Source of the DNA: an uncultured Ruminococcus sp.
Lineage (GTDB): Bacteria > Bacillota > Clostridia > UBA1212
DNA: 52,823 nucleotides
Direction of reading: 5' to 3'
Assembly (NCBI GenBank): GCA_902792515.1
Contig: CADAZX010000009.1
Location: 1-52,823 of the forward strand
This document shows, in pieces, positions 7,905 to 16,109 of this stretch. Each line of letters opens with the position of its first letter. Position 1 is the stretch's first letter. The translations under genes and the position numbers were made by a program. The notes beneath the pieces were generated by a model. That model ran no database searches. It saw nothing but the letters and a program-made list of their open reading frames with translations, and was not told the DNA's origin.

Positions 7905-7948
7905 CGGCGCGTTCCTGAAGCTTTGAAAGAACGCGCCGTTTCTTTTTA
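7905..7948. terminator. Bidirectional terminator between convergent genes
   Basis: Arms CGGCGCGTTC (7905-7914) and GAACGCGCCG (7929-7938) pair perfectly. The plus strand continues TTTCTTTTTATTT, and the minus strand continues into a T-rich stretch (CCCGTTTTTTATTTG). Confidence 0.85.
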
Positions 7949-9760
7949 TTTCCTGTACGACCAGCATCTGTATTCCGTTTCGGGGGAGAAGCTTCTGCCG
8001 GCTTCAAAATAGGGGACGAACGTCGCGGAAGGACATTTCATCATGAACGGTTTTCCGTCGTCACCCGTTGAGGGCACGGGAACGAGTTCCTTGATTATTT
8101 CCGGAGAGAGCGGCGACCCGAAGTCGGGGTCGTATTTTTTGTCCCTCGCGAGAACAAGCGGACCGTATGTGAAAAGAATCTTCCCGTTGCCGGCGGGGTT
8201 TACCGATTTGGGGGAGGGAACGCACGCGGGACTGTAGAAAAGCTCGAGCGTTATTTCCTCTCCGTTTTCGAAAGGCCCTTCGACGACCGCGTAGCCGGGC
8301 TCCGTTATGTACGGCTTTGATAACGTGAAATTCTCGCAGAACCCGGGAATCCTGAATGCAATCGACCCGATAAAGCCTTTTTCGACTATTTTGAGCTTGA
8401 TCTTGCCGTTTTCGGGGTAGCGCGTGTCTATTTTCAAGACTCCGCCGGCAATCTCCGCGGTCTCGGGGATATAGAGGTTTACGTAGACGTCGCCTTGCGA
8501 GGCGCCGGTGACAAGCGAGAGCATCGGAAGGATCGCGAGACCCATCGGGCCGTTCGCGGTGCAGCAGGAGAGCGGGAAGCCGTCGAGATCGTAGAAAAAG
8601 TTCTGCTTTCCGCTGCGGAAGCCGTTGAAAACCGAGAAGTACTCGAACGACGAACCATCTTCGTGAGCGGCGCCGAGAAGCGCGTTGTACAATGACCTTT
8701 CGATGTCGTCGACGGCTTTCGCGTCGCGAGTCACGCGGTAGTACTGAAGCATAAGCTTCATGTAGGTAACGGTGACGCACGTCTCCATCGTGAGGCCGAC
8801 GTCCGGGTTTGTCTGCTCGGAGCGGCAGAAGTTCCACTGTTCGCCCGTGCCCGGTCCGAGGTTGAAGGGCTTGTCGGCGCCGCCGGACCCGAGAAGGTTT
8901 ATTTCCTCTTCGTTGATTTTATCGATAAAATCGTTCGCCGTCTCGAGCGCCTTTTCGTCGCCTGTCACTCTGTAGTACTCGATGAGGCCTTCAAAGCAGC
9001 TCATCATCTCGTACGCTTTGGCGATGCTCTCCTCGGGGTTTCCGTTGTTTCCGATGAGAGCGGGGCTCTTTCCGGCGGCAATCGATTCGAAAAGGTTCTC
9101 CCTGGAGCAGGCGCCTGAATCTATTATGTGGCGGGCGAGCCCGAGAAGGGCGGGGTCCTTAGTGAGGCCGTAGATCTTCATGACGGGTTCGAGAATCGAC
9201 GACGACTCGATTCCGCAGAAGGCCCAGCCGGTTTTTGTGACAGGCGTCTTTCCGTCATTTTCGTCGCCGATCTGCGATGCGGTGTATTTAGCGAGACCGA
9301 GCATCGCGTCGACGACGTCGTTTTCATTTTTGAGCGTGGGGCCGAACCTCTCGAAGTACTCCCAGAGGCCGAGAAGAACGTATTTGCGCTCCCAGAGGTC
9401 GGAACCGTTTGAGCCGTTCGGCTGGTTTTCGCGGGGAACGGTGCTGATGCAGCCGTCGGGATCGCGGCATTCGAGAATCGCGGAGACCATTTCGTCGCAT
9501 TTTCGCTTAAGACGCTCGCTTCCGGTGTAGCAGGCGACGTTGACGCACGCCCTTAAAAGCTTGCCGAAAAACTCGCCGGCAGCGAAAGGGTCGGTCCTGT
9601 CGCGAAAAAACCTCACGACACTGTCCGTCGACACTCTCAAAAACAGACCGTCCTCAAGCGCCCGCATCCTCTCGTCGACAATTCCGCTAAAGACAACGCC
9701 GGACGGCTCCGAAAGCTTTACAAGGTCGCGTCCGTAATTCATTTTGGAATACTCTTTCAT
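7946..9760 (-). CDS. GH127-type beta-L-arabinofuranosidase (DUF1680)
   Basis: A 604-residue protein with the (alpha/alpha)6-barrel pattern of glycoside hydrolase family 127. These enzymes release L-arabinofuranose from beta-1,2-linked arabino-oligosaccharides with a zinc-bound cysteine as nucleophile. The metal site known from the Bifidobacterium enzyme is recognisable: Glu326 and Cys328 in GLTMETCVT, and Cys399-Cys400 in LSCCTANGP, the second of which would be the nucleophile. A beta-sandwich region follows (about 430-560). There is no signal peptide, so it should act in the cytoplasm on imported sugar. The ATG follows GAGGAGG. It diverges from a GPH symporter gene, which is the probable importer of its substrate. 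Confidence 0.88.
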   Translation of the reverse strand: MKEYSKMNYGRDLVKLSEPSGVVFSGIVDERMRALEDGLFLRVSTDSVVRFFRDRTDPFAAGEFFGKLLRACVNVACYTGSERLKRKCDEMVSAILECRDPDGCISTVPRENQPNGSNGSDLWERKYVLLGLWEYFERFGPTLKNENDVVDAMLGLAKYTASQIGDENDGKTPVTKTGWAFCGIESSSILEPVMKIYGLTKDPALLGLARHIIDSGACSRENLFESIAAGKSPALIGNNGNPEESIAKAYEMMSCFEGLIEYYRVTGDEKALETANDFIDKINEEEINLLGSGGADKPFNLGPGTGEQWNFCRSEQTNPDVGLTMETCVTVTYMKLMLQYYRVTRDAKAVDDIERSLYNALLGAAHEDGSSFEYFSVFNGFRSGKQNFFYDLDGFPLSCCTANGPMGLAILPMLSLVTGASQGDVYVNLYIPETAEIAGGVLKIDTRYPENGKIKLKIVEKGFIGSIAFRIPGFCENFTLSKPYITEPGYAVVEGPFENGEEITLELFYSPACVPSPKSVNPAGNGKILFTYGPLVLARDKKYDPDFGSPLSPEIIKELVPVPSTGDDGKPFMMKCPSATFVPYFEAGRSFSPETEYRCWSYRK

Positions 9761-9813
9761 CTTTTACCTCCTCAAAGAGAGACCGGAAACCCGGAAGATA
9801 AATGTTTAATCGT

Positions 9814-9822
9814 ATTATACCA
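9814..9822 (-). promoter_or_regulatory. Extended -10 promoter of the GH127 gene
   Basis: On the minus strand TGG plus TATAAT (9819-9814). No good -35 is visible at 16-18 bp, so it is probably an extended -10 promoter, perhaps activator-dependent. Confidence 0.55.
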
Positions 9823-9845
9823 CACGAGGCCACTCCGTGAAAGAA

Positions 9846-9874
9846 TTGAAACGAAATATGCGGTGTGATATAAT
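9846..9874 (+). promoter_or_regulatory. Promoter of the GPH symporter gene
   Basis: TTGAAA (9846-9851), 17 bp, TATAAT (9869-9874) with extended -10 TGA. It lies back-to-back with the GH127 promoter about 25 bp away, so one regulator could control both. Confidence 0.75.
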
Positions 9875-9969
9875 GTTGACAATCAAGATGACGTGATGCC
9901 GGCCCGGGCTCCTCCGCGGAGGATAATCTAAAACTTCCGGCGCACGAAAGCAATAAGGAGATCAAATAA

Positions 9970-11451
9970 ATGACTGACAGATCTTTTATCTCGAGAACAA
10001 GCGGCCTTAAAGGGAAGGACTATTTCGGCTACGCGCTCGTCGACGCGGCGGGGTGTCTTGTTTTCAGTCTTGTGACTACGCTTCTGCAGAAGTTCTACAC
10101 TGACATTTTTCACCTGAGCCCGCTGTTTATCATGCTCATGTTTATCGCCGCGCGTGTCTGGGACGCAATCAACGACCCGATAATGGGACGTATCTGCGAC
10201 ACGGTTAAACCCGCGAAATCGGGCAGGTACAAGCAGTGGTTTCTCTACGTGGCGTTTCCGCTTGCGGTCTCGGCTGTGCTTCTCTTCGTGAAGTGGCCCG
10301 GGATCGGCGAGGACGGAAAAGTTGTACTTACGTGCGTTTACGCGACGGTTACCTACATTCTGTTCGGAATGATCTACACGGCGCTGCAGATCCCGTACGG
10401 ATCGCTCGCCTCTGTGGTGACGACCGACGACCACGAGCGGAACAAGCTGTCCGTTTACCGTTCGATCGGCGCTGCTCTTGGTTCGATTCCGGTCCTCTTG
10501 ATTGCCAGCTTCGCGTACGCAGACAGGCTTGACGCGGCGGGCAACAAGGTCATCGGAGAGAACGGGAAGGTCATCACGGATATGCAGTATAAGCCTGTTC
10601 TTATCGGCGTCGCGATTATGGCGGCGTGCTCGGCACTGATGCTCGTGCTGGCGTTCGCGCTCAACAAGGAGCGTGTGAAGACGAAGCCGCAGCCGAAAGA
10701 GAAGGGCGCCGCGAAGAAAGCTATCGGGATACTTTTCAAAAACAAGGCGTTTATTACCGTGAGTCTGGTAGCGATGCTCCTGCTCGCGGGGCAGATGTTC
10801 ACGCAGAGCTTTTATACGTACCTTTTCGACGACTACTTCCACGCCAACTGGATGAATCTCGCGTCGCAGGCGTGCACGTACTCTCCGATGATAATAATGA
10901 TGTTCATACTGCCGAAGGCGGCGCGGAAGATCGGCAAAAAGGAGGTCTGCGCGGTAGGAACGGCAGCGGCGGCAGCAGCGAACCTGATACTGTTTTTCCT
11001 GAGGGGCGTTGAACCTTCGGTACTTATGTGGATATTCCTGCTTCTGTGCTTCGTCAGCGGCTGCGGGCTCACGACCGTCGTAATGCAGCTCTGGGCGATG
11101 GCGACCGACGCGATCGACGACATTGAAGTAGGCACGGGCAGCCGCGACGACGGCACCGCGTATTCCTTCTTCAACTTCTTCCGGAAGCTTGGTCAGGTGC
11201 TCGCCGCCGTGTGCGTGAACGGCGCACTCCTCGGAATGCACTACAACTACGCGAAGGGGGCTGTACAGACGCTCGAAAACTTAAAGAAAATGTACGATAT
11301 GGCAACTGTCATACCCGCGGTTCTCTTCGGGCTGATGGCGCTCATTCTTTTCGTTTGGTACCCGCTGTCCAGAGCCAAAGTAGCGGAGCTGCAGACAGCG
11401 AAGGAGGCGAAGCTGAAAGAGGCGTACGAGAGCAATACGATAGAAATCTGA
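9970..11451 (+). CDS. GPH-family (MelB-like) sugar:cation symporter
   Basis: A 493-residue, 12-segment transporter of the glycoside-pentoside-hexuronide family within the MFS fold. Signature segments are ARVWDAINDPIMGRICD and GRYKQWFLY in the first cytoplasmic loop region, IPYGSLASVVTTDDHERN after segment five, and a charged middle loop around 230-250. Members import glycosides or pentosides with Na+ or H+. AAGGAG precedes the ATG. Its divergent partner is a cytoplasmic GH127 arabinofuranosidase, so an arabinose-containing oligosaccharide is the most likely cargo; this is inferred from context only. Confidence 0.9.
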   Translation: MTDRSFISRTSGLKGKDYFGYALVDAAGCLVFSLVTTLLQKFYTDIFHLSPLFIMLMFIAARVWDAINDPIMGRICDTVKPAKSGRYKQWFLYVAFPLAVSAVLLFVKWPGIGEDGKVVLTCVYATVTYILFGMIYTALQIPYGSLASVVTTDDHERNKLSVYRSIGAALGSIPVLLIASFAYADRLDAAGNKVIGENGKVITDMQYKPVLIGVAIMAACSALMLVLAFALNKERVKTKPQPKEKGAAKKAIGILFKNKAFITVSLVAMLLLAGQMFTQSFYTYLFDDYFHANWMNLASQACTYSPMIIMMFILPKAARKIGKKEVCAVGTAAAAAANLILFFLRGVEPSVLMWIFLLLCFVSGCGLTTVVMQLWAMATDAIDDIEVGTGSRDDGTAYSFFNFFRKLGQVLAAVCVNGALLGMHYNYAKGAVQTLENLKKMYDMATVIPAVLFGLMALILFVWYPLSRAKVAELQTAKEAKLKEAYESNTIEI

Positions 11452-11491
11452 CGTTTTACCGGCGTTTTTGTTCATGGTCTTTTTACAATAA

Positions 11492-11528
11492 AACACCCCG
11501 GAGCGGTTTTAACTCTGTCCGGGGTGTT
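11492..11528. terminator. Shared terminator between convergent genes
   Basis: Perfect arms AACACCCCGG (11492-11501) and CCGGGGTGTT (11519-11528). The minus side continues with TTTATTGTAAAAAG. It separates the GPH symporter gene from the esterase gene. Confidence 0.75.
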
Positions 11529-11583
11529 AACTGTTATTGCCGGTACGGACCGGCTGTAAAGCATCTTTTTGTCAATTCTTTTG

Positions 11584-12918
11584 TCAGGCCTTCGGGTCGC
11601 CTTTTGTGAGCATGTTTTTGAGGAGCCTGAGGTAGGGCGCTTTGCCCATGGAAGTCTGACCGGGTGCGAGCCTTAAAACGCGGGTGCCGGCGCCTGGCTT
11701 TGCGGGAAGCCATTCGGGAAGGGAGGGTCCGTTCGGGTCGCCTGTTTTCGCGAAGTTCGCGGCATACGTTGCGAGTTGGCAGGAAGCCTCGCGGTCGCGG
11801 TCGCCGTAGGGCCGCCGGCTTTTGTCGAGCGTTCCGAACATGTACCTTAAGTCGCAGGAGTGGAACGCGCCGTTTCCGTCGCCGGGGGCGTCTATGTCGA
11901 AGAAGTAGATATAGGCGCCGTTCTTTTTGCCGAACTTATTTCCGATGAACTCCATAACCGGCGCGTACATGTCGGTGTTGGTGTAGCCGATCATATAGCC
12001 TACTTTTAGGGGATTTTTGATCAGCTTGCCGACCGGTTCGGGAATCAGACAGCCGTCGACAACGGGCATCGTGTTGTAAACGGTGTCCTTTCTTTTCGAT
12101 TTAAGCTCGTCGACGGCGTCGAAAAGCCTGTCTAGAGGAAGAACCTTCAACTCTTCGAGGCTGGAGCAGCCGGCTGTCTCCATAAGCGCCTTCCAGTATG
12201 GCCTCGTCTCCGCCGCATACTTTGGGAGCGCGAAATCCGGGAACTTGCCGCCGCCGGACATCATTATAACGCGCCTGAAACGGCCTTCAAGGTCACGATT
12301 GAGGCACATGTACTGTATCGAGATCGCGCCGGCGCTCTGGCCCGCCAGCGTAATATTTTCTGGGTCGCCGCCAAGGCAGCCGATGTATTTCCGCACCCAC
12401 TCAAGCGCTTTGATCTGGTCGTCGAGCCCGAAGTTGCCGTCACGTCCGTATTTTTTTTCGATCGATTCGTCTGTAAGGTAGCCGAGCACGCCCACCCTGT
12501 ACTGCGCAAAGACAGTGACCACACCTTTTTCCGCGAAAAGCGAGCCGTCAAAAGCGCCTTCGGTGATCGAGCCGGAGTCGAAGCCGCCGCCGTGGAAAAA
12601 CAATATGACCGGGCAGCCTGCGGCGTCAAGCGGGGCGTAAACGTCAAGCACCAGGCAGTCCTCGCCGTATTCGAATTCGATGCCCTCTCGGAACTCTTTA
12701 TAATAAAAAAGGCGGTGTGGGTTGTCGAGATGCTGATGAAATTGGCGGAGCTGCGGGCAGGCGGGTCCATGTGACGTGGCGTCGACAGTAGTTCCGTCAG
12801 CGTATTCGACGGGCTTTGCGTACTCAAAACGTTCCGCGTATGCGTAGCGGATGCCGAAATACTGCCTGCATCTTTCAGTCACAAGGCCGTTAAAAGTTAC
12901 TTTTTTGTCTTCGCTCAT
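11584..12918 (-). CDS. Type-B carboxylesterase
   Basis: A 444-residue alpha/beta hydrolase of the carboxylesterase type B (para-nitrobenzyl esterase-like) family. The oxyanion-hole motif FFHGGGF, the nucleophile elbow GQSAG with Ser195, the AQYRVGVLGYL segment and the candidate catalytic His353 in GAFHSCDLRYMF are all present. There is no signal peptide, so it is cytoplasmic. It could deacylate sugars or xenobiotic esters; the substrate is not visible. An ATG at 12951 opens the frame earlier, but it overlaps the -10 box of the promoter. The ATG at 12918, preceded by AAAGGA, is the usable start. Confidence 0.88.
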   Translation of the reverse strand: MSEDKKVTFNGLVTERCRQYFGIRYAYAERFEYAKPVEYADGTTVDATSHGPACPQLRQFHQHLDNPHRLFYYKEFREGIEFEYGEDCLVLDVYAPLDAAGCPVILFFHGGGFDSGSITEGAFDGSLFAEKGVVTVFAQYRVGVLGYLTDESIEKKYGRDGNFGLDDQIKALEWVRKYIGCLGGDPENITLAGQSAGAISIQYMCLNRDLEGRFRRVIMMSGGGKFPDFALPKYAAETRPYWKALMETAGCSSLEELKVLPLDRLFDAVDELKSKRKDTVYNTMPVVDGCLIPEPVGKLIKNPLKVGYMIGYTNTDMYAPVMEFIGNKFGKKNGAYIYFFDIDAPGDGNGAFHSCDLRYMFGTLDKSRRPYGDRDREASCQLATYAANFAKTGDPNGPSLPEWLPAKPGAGTRVLRLAPGQTSMGKAPYLRLLKNMLTKGDPKA

Positions 12919-12951
12919 TTTTAAGAGGAGTCCTTTCCCAAAACTGGACAT

Positions 12952-12980
12952 ATTATATATAAAGCGACCGGAGATTTCAA
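12952..12980 (-). promoter_or_regulatory. Esterase promoter
   Basis: On the minus strand TTGAAA (12980-12975), 17 bp, TATAAT (12957-12952). It fixes the esterase start at 12918 rather than 12951. Confidence 0.75.
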
Positions 12981-12993
12981 CCTTTCCGGCAGT

Positions 12994-13008
12994 TTAAGTA
13001 ATACTTAA
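12994..13008. promoter_or_regulatory. 15-bp palindrome, candidate operator
   Basis: TTAAGTA-A-TACTTAA is a perfect 7-1-7 inverted repeat. It lies 13 bp upstream of the esterase -35 box, within the divergent region shared with asnS. No regulator gene is adjacent. Confidence 0.4.
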
Positions 13009-13060
13009 GACAGGCCGCCTCTTGAACATGCCCGAACATGCCCGCGCGCGGAAAAAAGGT

Positions 13061-13090
13061 TTGCATTTGTCACTCTGAAAGTGGTAAAAT
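13061..13090 (+). promoter_or_regulatory. asnS promoter
   Basis: TTGCAT (13061-13066), 18 bp, TAAAAT (13085-13090). The leader of about 110 nt is too short for a T-box. A 10-bp tandem duplication of GAACATGCCC lies just upstream (about 13024-13043). Confidence 0.6.
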
Positions 13091-13205
13091 AATTATTCAG
13101 GCATCTTTCTTTAAAGAAGCCGGCAGGGGGAGCGTTTCCCGGCGTTCATTTCCCGCCCTTTGATTCAAGCTTCCCGCCATTTATAGTTGAAAGGATATCT
13201 CACAA

Positions 13206-14576
13206 ATGAAACATATCGACGTTAAAGAGATTTTTAATAATCCGTTCTACATCGGAAAGACCGTCACCGTCTGCGGCTGGGTCCGCACTTCGCGCGACTC
13301 CAAGAACATCTCGTTCCTTGAAATCAACGACGGAACGACCTTCAAGCATCTCCAGATCGTTATCGAGAAGGAGAAGGTGTCGGATTTTGACCGCGCGATG
13401 AAGCTCGGCGCTTCCGTAAAGGTCTGCGGCGTCTGCGTGGAGAGCGAAAAGAACGGTGTCGAGGTCAACGCGAACTCGATCGAGGTGCTCGGCGACTGCC
13501 CTCAGGATTACCCGCTTCAAAAGAAGCGCCACACGCTTGAGTTCTTAAGAACCATGCCTCACCTCAGGGTCAGGACCAACACGTTTAACGCGGTCTTCCG
13601 CGTAAGGTCCGTTCTCGCAGCAGCCATTCACGAATATCTCCAGAGCAAGGGCTTTGTCTACGTCAACACGCCGATCATCACAGGAAGCGACGCAGAAGGC
13701 GCAGGCGAGGTGTTCCGCGTAACAACGCACGATTTCGAAACTCCGTACAAGACAAGGGAAGAGTACTACGAAAACGACTTTTTCGGCAAAAAGGCCGGTC
13801 TTTCCGTTTCCGGTCAGCTCGAGGGCGAGGTCGCGGCGATGGCTTTCGGCAGAATCTACACGTTCGGACCGAGCTTCAGAGCCGAGAACAGCAACACCCC
13901 GAGGCACCTCGCGGAATTCTGGCACATCGAGCCGGAGGTCGCGTTTGCCGAGCTTCCCGACATCATTGAGATAGCCGAAAACATGATCAAGGCGATCATT
14001 TCGCGCGTTCTTGAGAGATGCCCTGACGAGATCGCGTTTTTCGAAAAGCACTTTGAGGAAGGGCTCGAGGCGAAGCTCCGCAGCATCGTTTCGAACGATT
14101 TCGCGATCGTCGAGTACACCGAGGCTATCGAGCTCTTAAAGAAGGCCGACAGGCAGTTCAATTACCCCTGCGACTGGGGCTGCGACCTGCAGACAGAGCA
14201 TGAGCGCTACATCACCGAGGAGATCTTCAAGAAGCCTGTTTTCGTCATCAACTATCCGAAGGACATCAAGGCGTTTTACATGAAGCAGAACCCGGACGGA
14301 AAGACGGTCGCGGCGACAGACCTGCTCGTTCCCGGCGTGGGCGAGATCATCGGCTGCAGCGAGAGGGAAGCGGATCTTGACAAGCTTCTCGAGGCGATGA
14401 ACGCGCGCAACATGAAAATCGAGGACTACAAGGACTACATCGACCTTAGAAAGTTCGGCAGCGTGCCTCACAGCGGCTTCGGTCTCGGCTTCGAGCGTAT
14501 TCTTATGTACGTCACCGGTATTTCCAATATCCGCGACGTCACGCTCTATCCCCGCACTGTCGGCTCTATCAGATAA
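13206..14576 (+). CDS. asnS: Asparaginyl-tRNA synthetase
   Basis: A 456-residue class IIb aminoacyl-tRNA synthetase that charges tRNA-Asn with asparagine. An N-terminal OB-fold anticodon-binding domain (about 1-110, with VTVCGWVRTSRDSKNISF) is followed by the class II catalytic core: FRAENSNTPRHLAEFWHIEP (motif 2) and GFGLGFERILMYVTG (motif 3). The FRAENSNTPRHLAEFW wording and the length match AsnRS rather than AspRS, which would be near 590 residues. The start has AAAGGA about 12 nt upstream. A simple terminator follows the stop. Confidence 0.96.
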   Translation: MKHIDVKEIFNNPFYIGKTVTVCGWVRTSRDSKNISFLEINDGTTFKHLQIVIEKEKVSDFDRAMKLGASVKVCGVCVESEKNGVEVNANSIEVLGDCPQDYPLQKKRHTLEFLRTMPHLRVRTNTFNAVFRVRSVLAAAIHEYLQSKGFVYVNTPIITGSDAEGAGEVFRVTTHDFETPYKTREEYYENDFFGKKAGLSVSGQLEGEVAAMAFGRIYTFGPSFRAENSNTPRHLAEFWHIEPEVAFAELPDIIEIAENMIKAIISRVLERCPDEIAFFEKHFEEGLEAKLRSIVSNDFAIVEYTEAIELLKKADRQFNYPCDWGCDLQTEHERYITEEIFKKPVFVINYPKDIKAFYMKQNPDGKTVAATDLLVPGVGEIIGCSEREADLDKLLEAMNARNMKIEDYKDYIDLRKFGSVPHSGFGLGFERILMYVTGISNIRDVTLYPRTVGSIR

Positions 14577-14582
14577 CTTTTC

Positions 14583-14602
14583 GCCTAATTTTAGGCTTTT
14601 TT
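14583..14602 (+). terminator. asnS terminator
   Basis: GCCTAA and TTAGGC form a short stem followed directly by TTTTTT (14597-14602). Confidence 0.75.
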
Positions 14603-14660
14603 GCGGCTTGCAGGTTATTGTTCGCGCTTAACAGGCGCCATTTACGGCGGAGGTGTTCCG

Positions 14661-15224
14661 GTGCTGACGTGGAACGAATTCGAAAAGCTTGCTTCCTCGT
14701 GCAGGAGCTGCAGGCTGTGTGAAAAAAGGAACAGCGTTGTCATCGGAAGAGGCAGCCGCGAGACCGGCCGCATTTTGTTCGTGGGCGAGGGACCCGGCGA
14801 AAACGAGGACCGCGAGGGGATTCCGTTCGTAGGCCAGGCCGGAAGACTTTTCGACTTCGCGCTCGAGGCGCTTGAGTTTCCCGAAGAGGTCTACTATATT
14901 GCGAACGTCGTGAAGTGCAGACCGCCGCAGAACCGCGACCCCGCGCAGGACGAGATCGAAGCCTGCATCAAGCTTCTCAGACAGCAGTTTCTTCTTTTGA
15001 AGCCGAAAATCGTCGTCGCGCTCGGCTCTGTCGCGTCAAAGGCGCTCATTTCCCCTGACGCGCAGATCTCCAGGGTCCGCGGACAGTGGTTTGACAAGGG
15101 CGGAACGATGTTCACGGCTACATACCACCCGGCGGCTCTCCTCAGAAACGACGGCTTGAAGCACGACTTTTACAACGATTTAAAAGAGGTCAAAAAGCGG
15201 TTTTTCGAGGGCTTCGGCGCGTGA
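14661..15224 (+). CDS. Uracil-DNA glycosylase family 4
   Basis: A 187-residue DNA repair enzyme that removes uracil from DNA. The four 4Fe-4S ligands have exact family 4 spacing: Cys14 and Cys17 in CRSCRLC, then Cys86 in VVKCRPPQNRDP and Cys102 in EACIKLL. Motif 1 is GEGPGENEDREGIPFVGQAG and motif 2 is TYHPAALLR. The GTG at 14661 is the start: GGAGG lies 6-7 nt upstream and the product begins at the normal family position. An in-frame TTG at 14601 lies inside the asnS terminator and is not usable. No separate promoter is obvious, so it may be reached by read-through from asnS. Confidence 0.93.
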   Translation: MLTWNEFEKLASSCRSCRLCEKRNSVVIGRGSRETGRILFVGEGPGENEDREGIPFVGQAGRLFDFALEALEFPEEVYYIANVVKCRPPQNRDPAQDEIEACIKLLRQQFLLLKPKIVVALGSVASKALISPDAQISRVRGQWFDKGGTMFTATYHPAALLRNDGLKHDFYNDLKEVKKRFFEGFGA

Positions 15225-15243
15225 CCGTGACCGGATAAGGCGT

Positions 15244-15280
15244 AAAACCGGTACCTTTTTAAGAGGCGCCGGTTTTTCTT
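15244..15280 (+). terminator. Terminator between the two UDG-like genes
   Basis: AAAACCGG (15244-15251) pairs with CCGGTTTT (15269-15276), followed by TCTTTAA. Confidence 0.7.
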
Positions 15281-15300
15281 TAAATTGTAACGGTGGTTTT

Positions 15301-16029
15301 ATGAATCTTGATGCGAAAGTTTTTTATTACGGTGAGGAGCCGGCCGTATCATTGCTCGAAAAGGCTTACGGCGAGTACGCTGCCGCCGCGAAGGAGGCCG
15401 GGGAGTGCGACGTTTCGACAGGCTTTGTTTTCGGGTGCGGGGACGTGAAGAGCCGCGTGATGCTTGTCGGCGAGGCTCCCGGAAAGGACGAGATCGCGGA
15501 GGGCAGGCCCTTTGTCGGCAAGGCGGGATCTATCCTCGACGACTTTTTGAGCATGTCGGGAATCCGCCGCGGTGAGCTTTTCATAACTAACACCGTAAAA
15601 TACCGGCTGGCGCGTCCTGCCAAAAACGCCCGCACAAAAAAAGATTTCGACGGAGCGCAGCTTTCGCTTCCCGGATTTTCAGCGGAACAGTCTCATTCTG
15701 CGCCTGCCGCGGGGAAGCTCGCGAACAGACCCGCGAAGGAACACGAGGTAAGACTCGGCGCGGGACTTCTCAAAAAGGAGATCGAAATCATAAAACCGGA
15801 GATCGTCGTGACACTGGGCAACGTGCCTCTAAAGGCAGTAACGGCGGCTTTCTTCCCGGATGTGAAACCGCTGACTGTCGGAAACGCTCACGGAGAGGCT
15901 TCGGAGCTTACGGAAGGGACAGTTTTGTTCCCGATGTACCACCCGGCGAGTCTGATATACAACCCCGGTAACGCAACTGTATACGCGGAGGATATGAAAA
16001 AACTCGCGGATATCGTTAAGGAATTATAA
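15301..16029 (+). CDS. Second uracil-DNA glycosylase-superfamily protein, lacking the Fe-S cysteines
   Basis: A 242-residue relative of the gene just upstream. It keeps motif 1 (GEAPGKDEIAEGRPFVGKAG), the NTVKYRLARP region where family 4 has VxCRPP, the IVVTLGNVPLKAV strand and MYHPASL motif 2. It lacks the N-terminal CxxC and the later cysteines that bind 4Fe-4S in family 4, and it carries a hydrophilic insertion of about 40 residues (about 105-145) after the NTVKYR segment. It probably has the UDG fold and may act on damaged or uracil-containing DNA. Whether it is a glycosylase is open. GGTGG precedes the ATG. Confidence 0.8.
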   Translation: MNLDAKVFYYGEEPAVSLLEKAYGEYAAAAKEAGECDVSTGFVFGCGDVKSRVMLVGEAPGKDEIAEGRPFVGKAGSILDDFLSMSGIRRGELFITNTVKYRLARPAKNARTKKDFDGAQLSLPGFSAEQSHSAPAAGKLANRPAKEHEVRLGAGLLKKEIEIIKPEIVVTLGNVPLKAVTAAFFPDVKPLTVGNAHGEASELTEGTVLFPMYHPASLIYNPGNATVYAEDMKKLADIVKEL

Positions 16030-16043
16030 ATTACTAATACTAC

Positions 16044-16092
16044 AAAGCACCTCCCGCCCGGCTTAAAAATCGCGAGCTGGAGGTGCTTTTTT
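16044..16092 (+). terminator. Terminator between convergent units
   Basis: Arms AAAGCACCTCC (16044-16054) and GGAGGTGCTTT (16079-16089), then TTTT. It ends the UDG pair and may also stop the minus-strand operon. Confidence 0.85.
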
Positions 16093-16109
16093 ACTGCATA
16101 TAAATTGTT

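Noticed and set aside
12919..12951. Longer N-terminus for the esterase starting at the ATG at 12951
   Set aside because: That ATG overlaps the -10 region of the only good promoter and would not be in the transcript.
13091..13205. T-box leader before asnS
   Set aside because: The leader is only about 115 nt, I found no AGGGUGGNACCGCG-like T-box sequence, and there is no terminator/antiterminator pair before the start codon.
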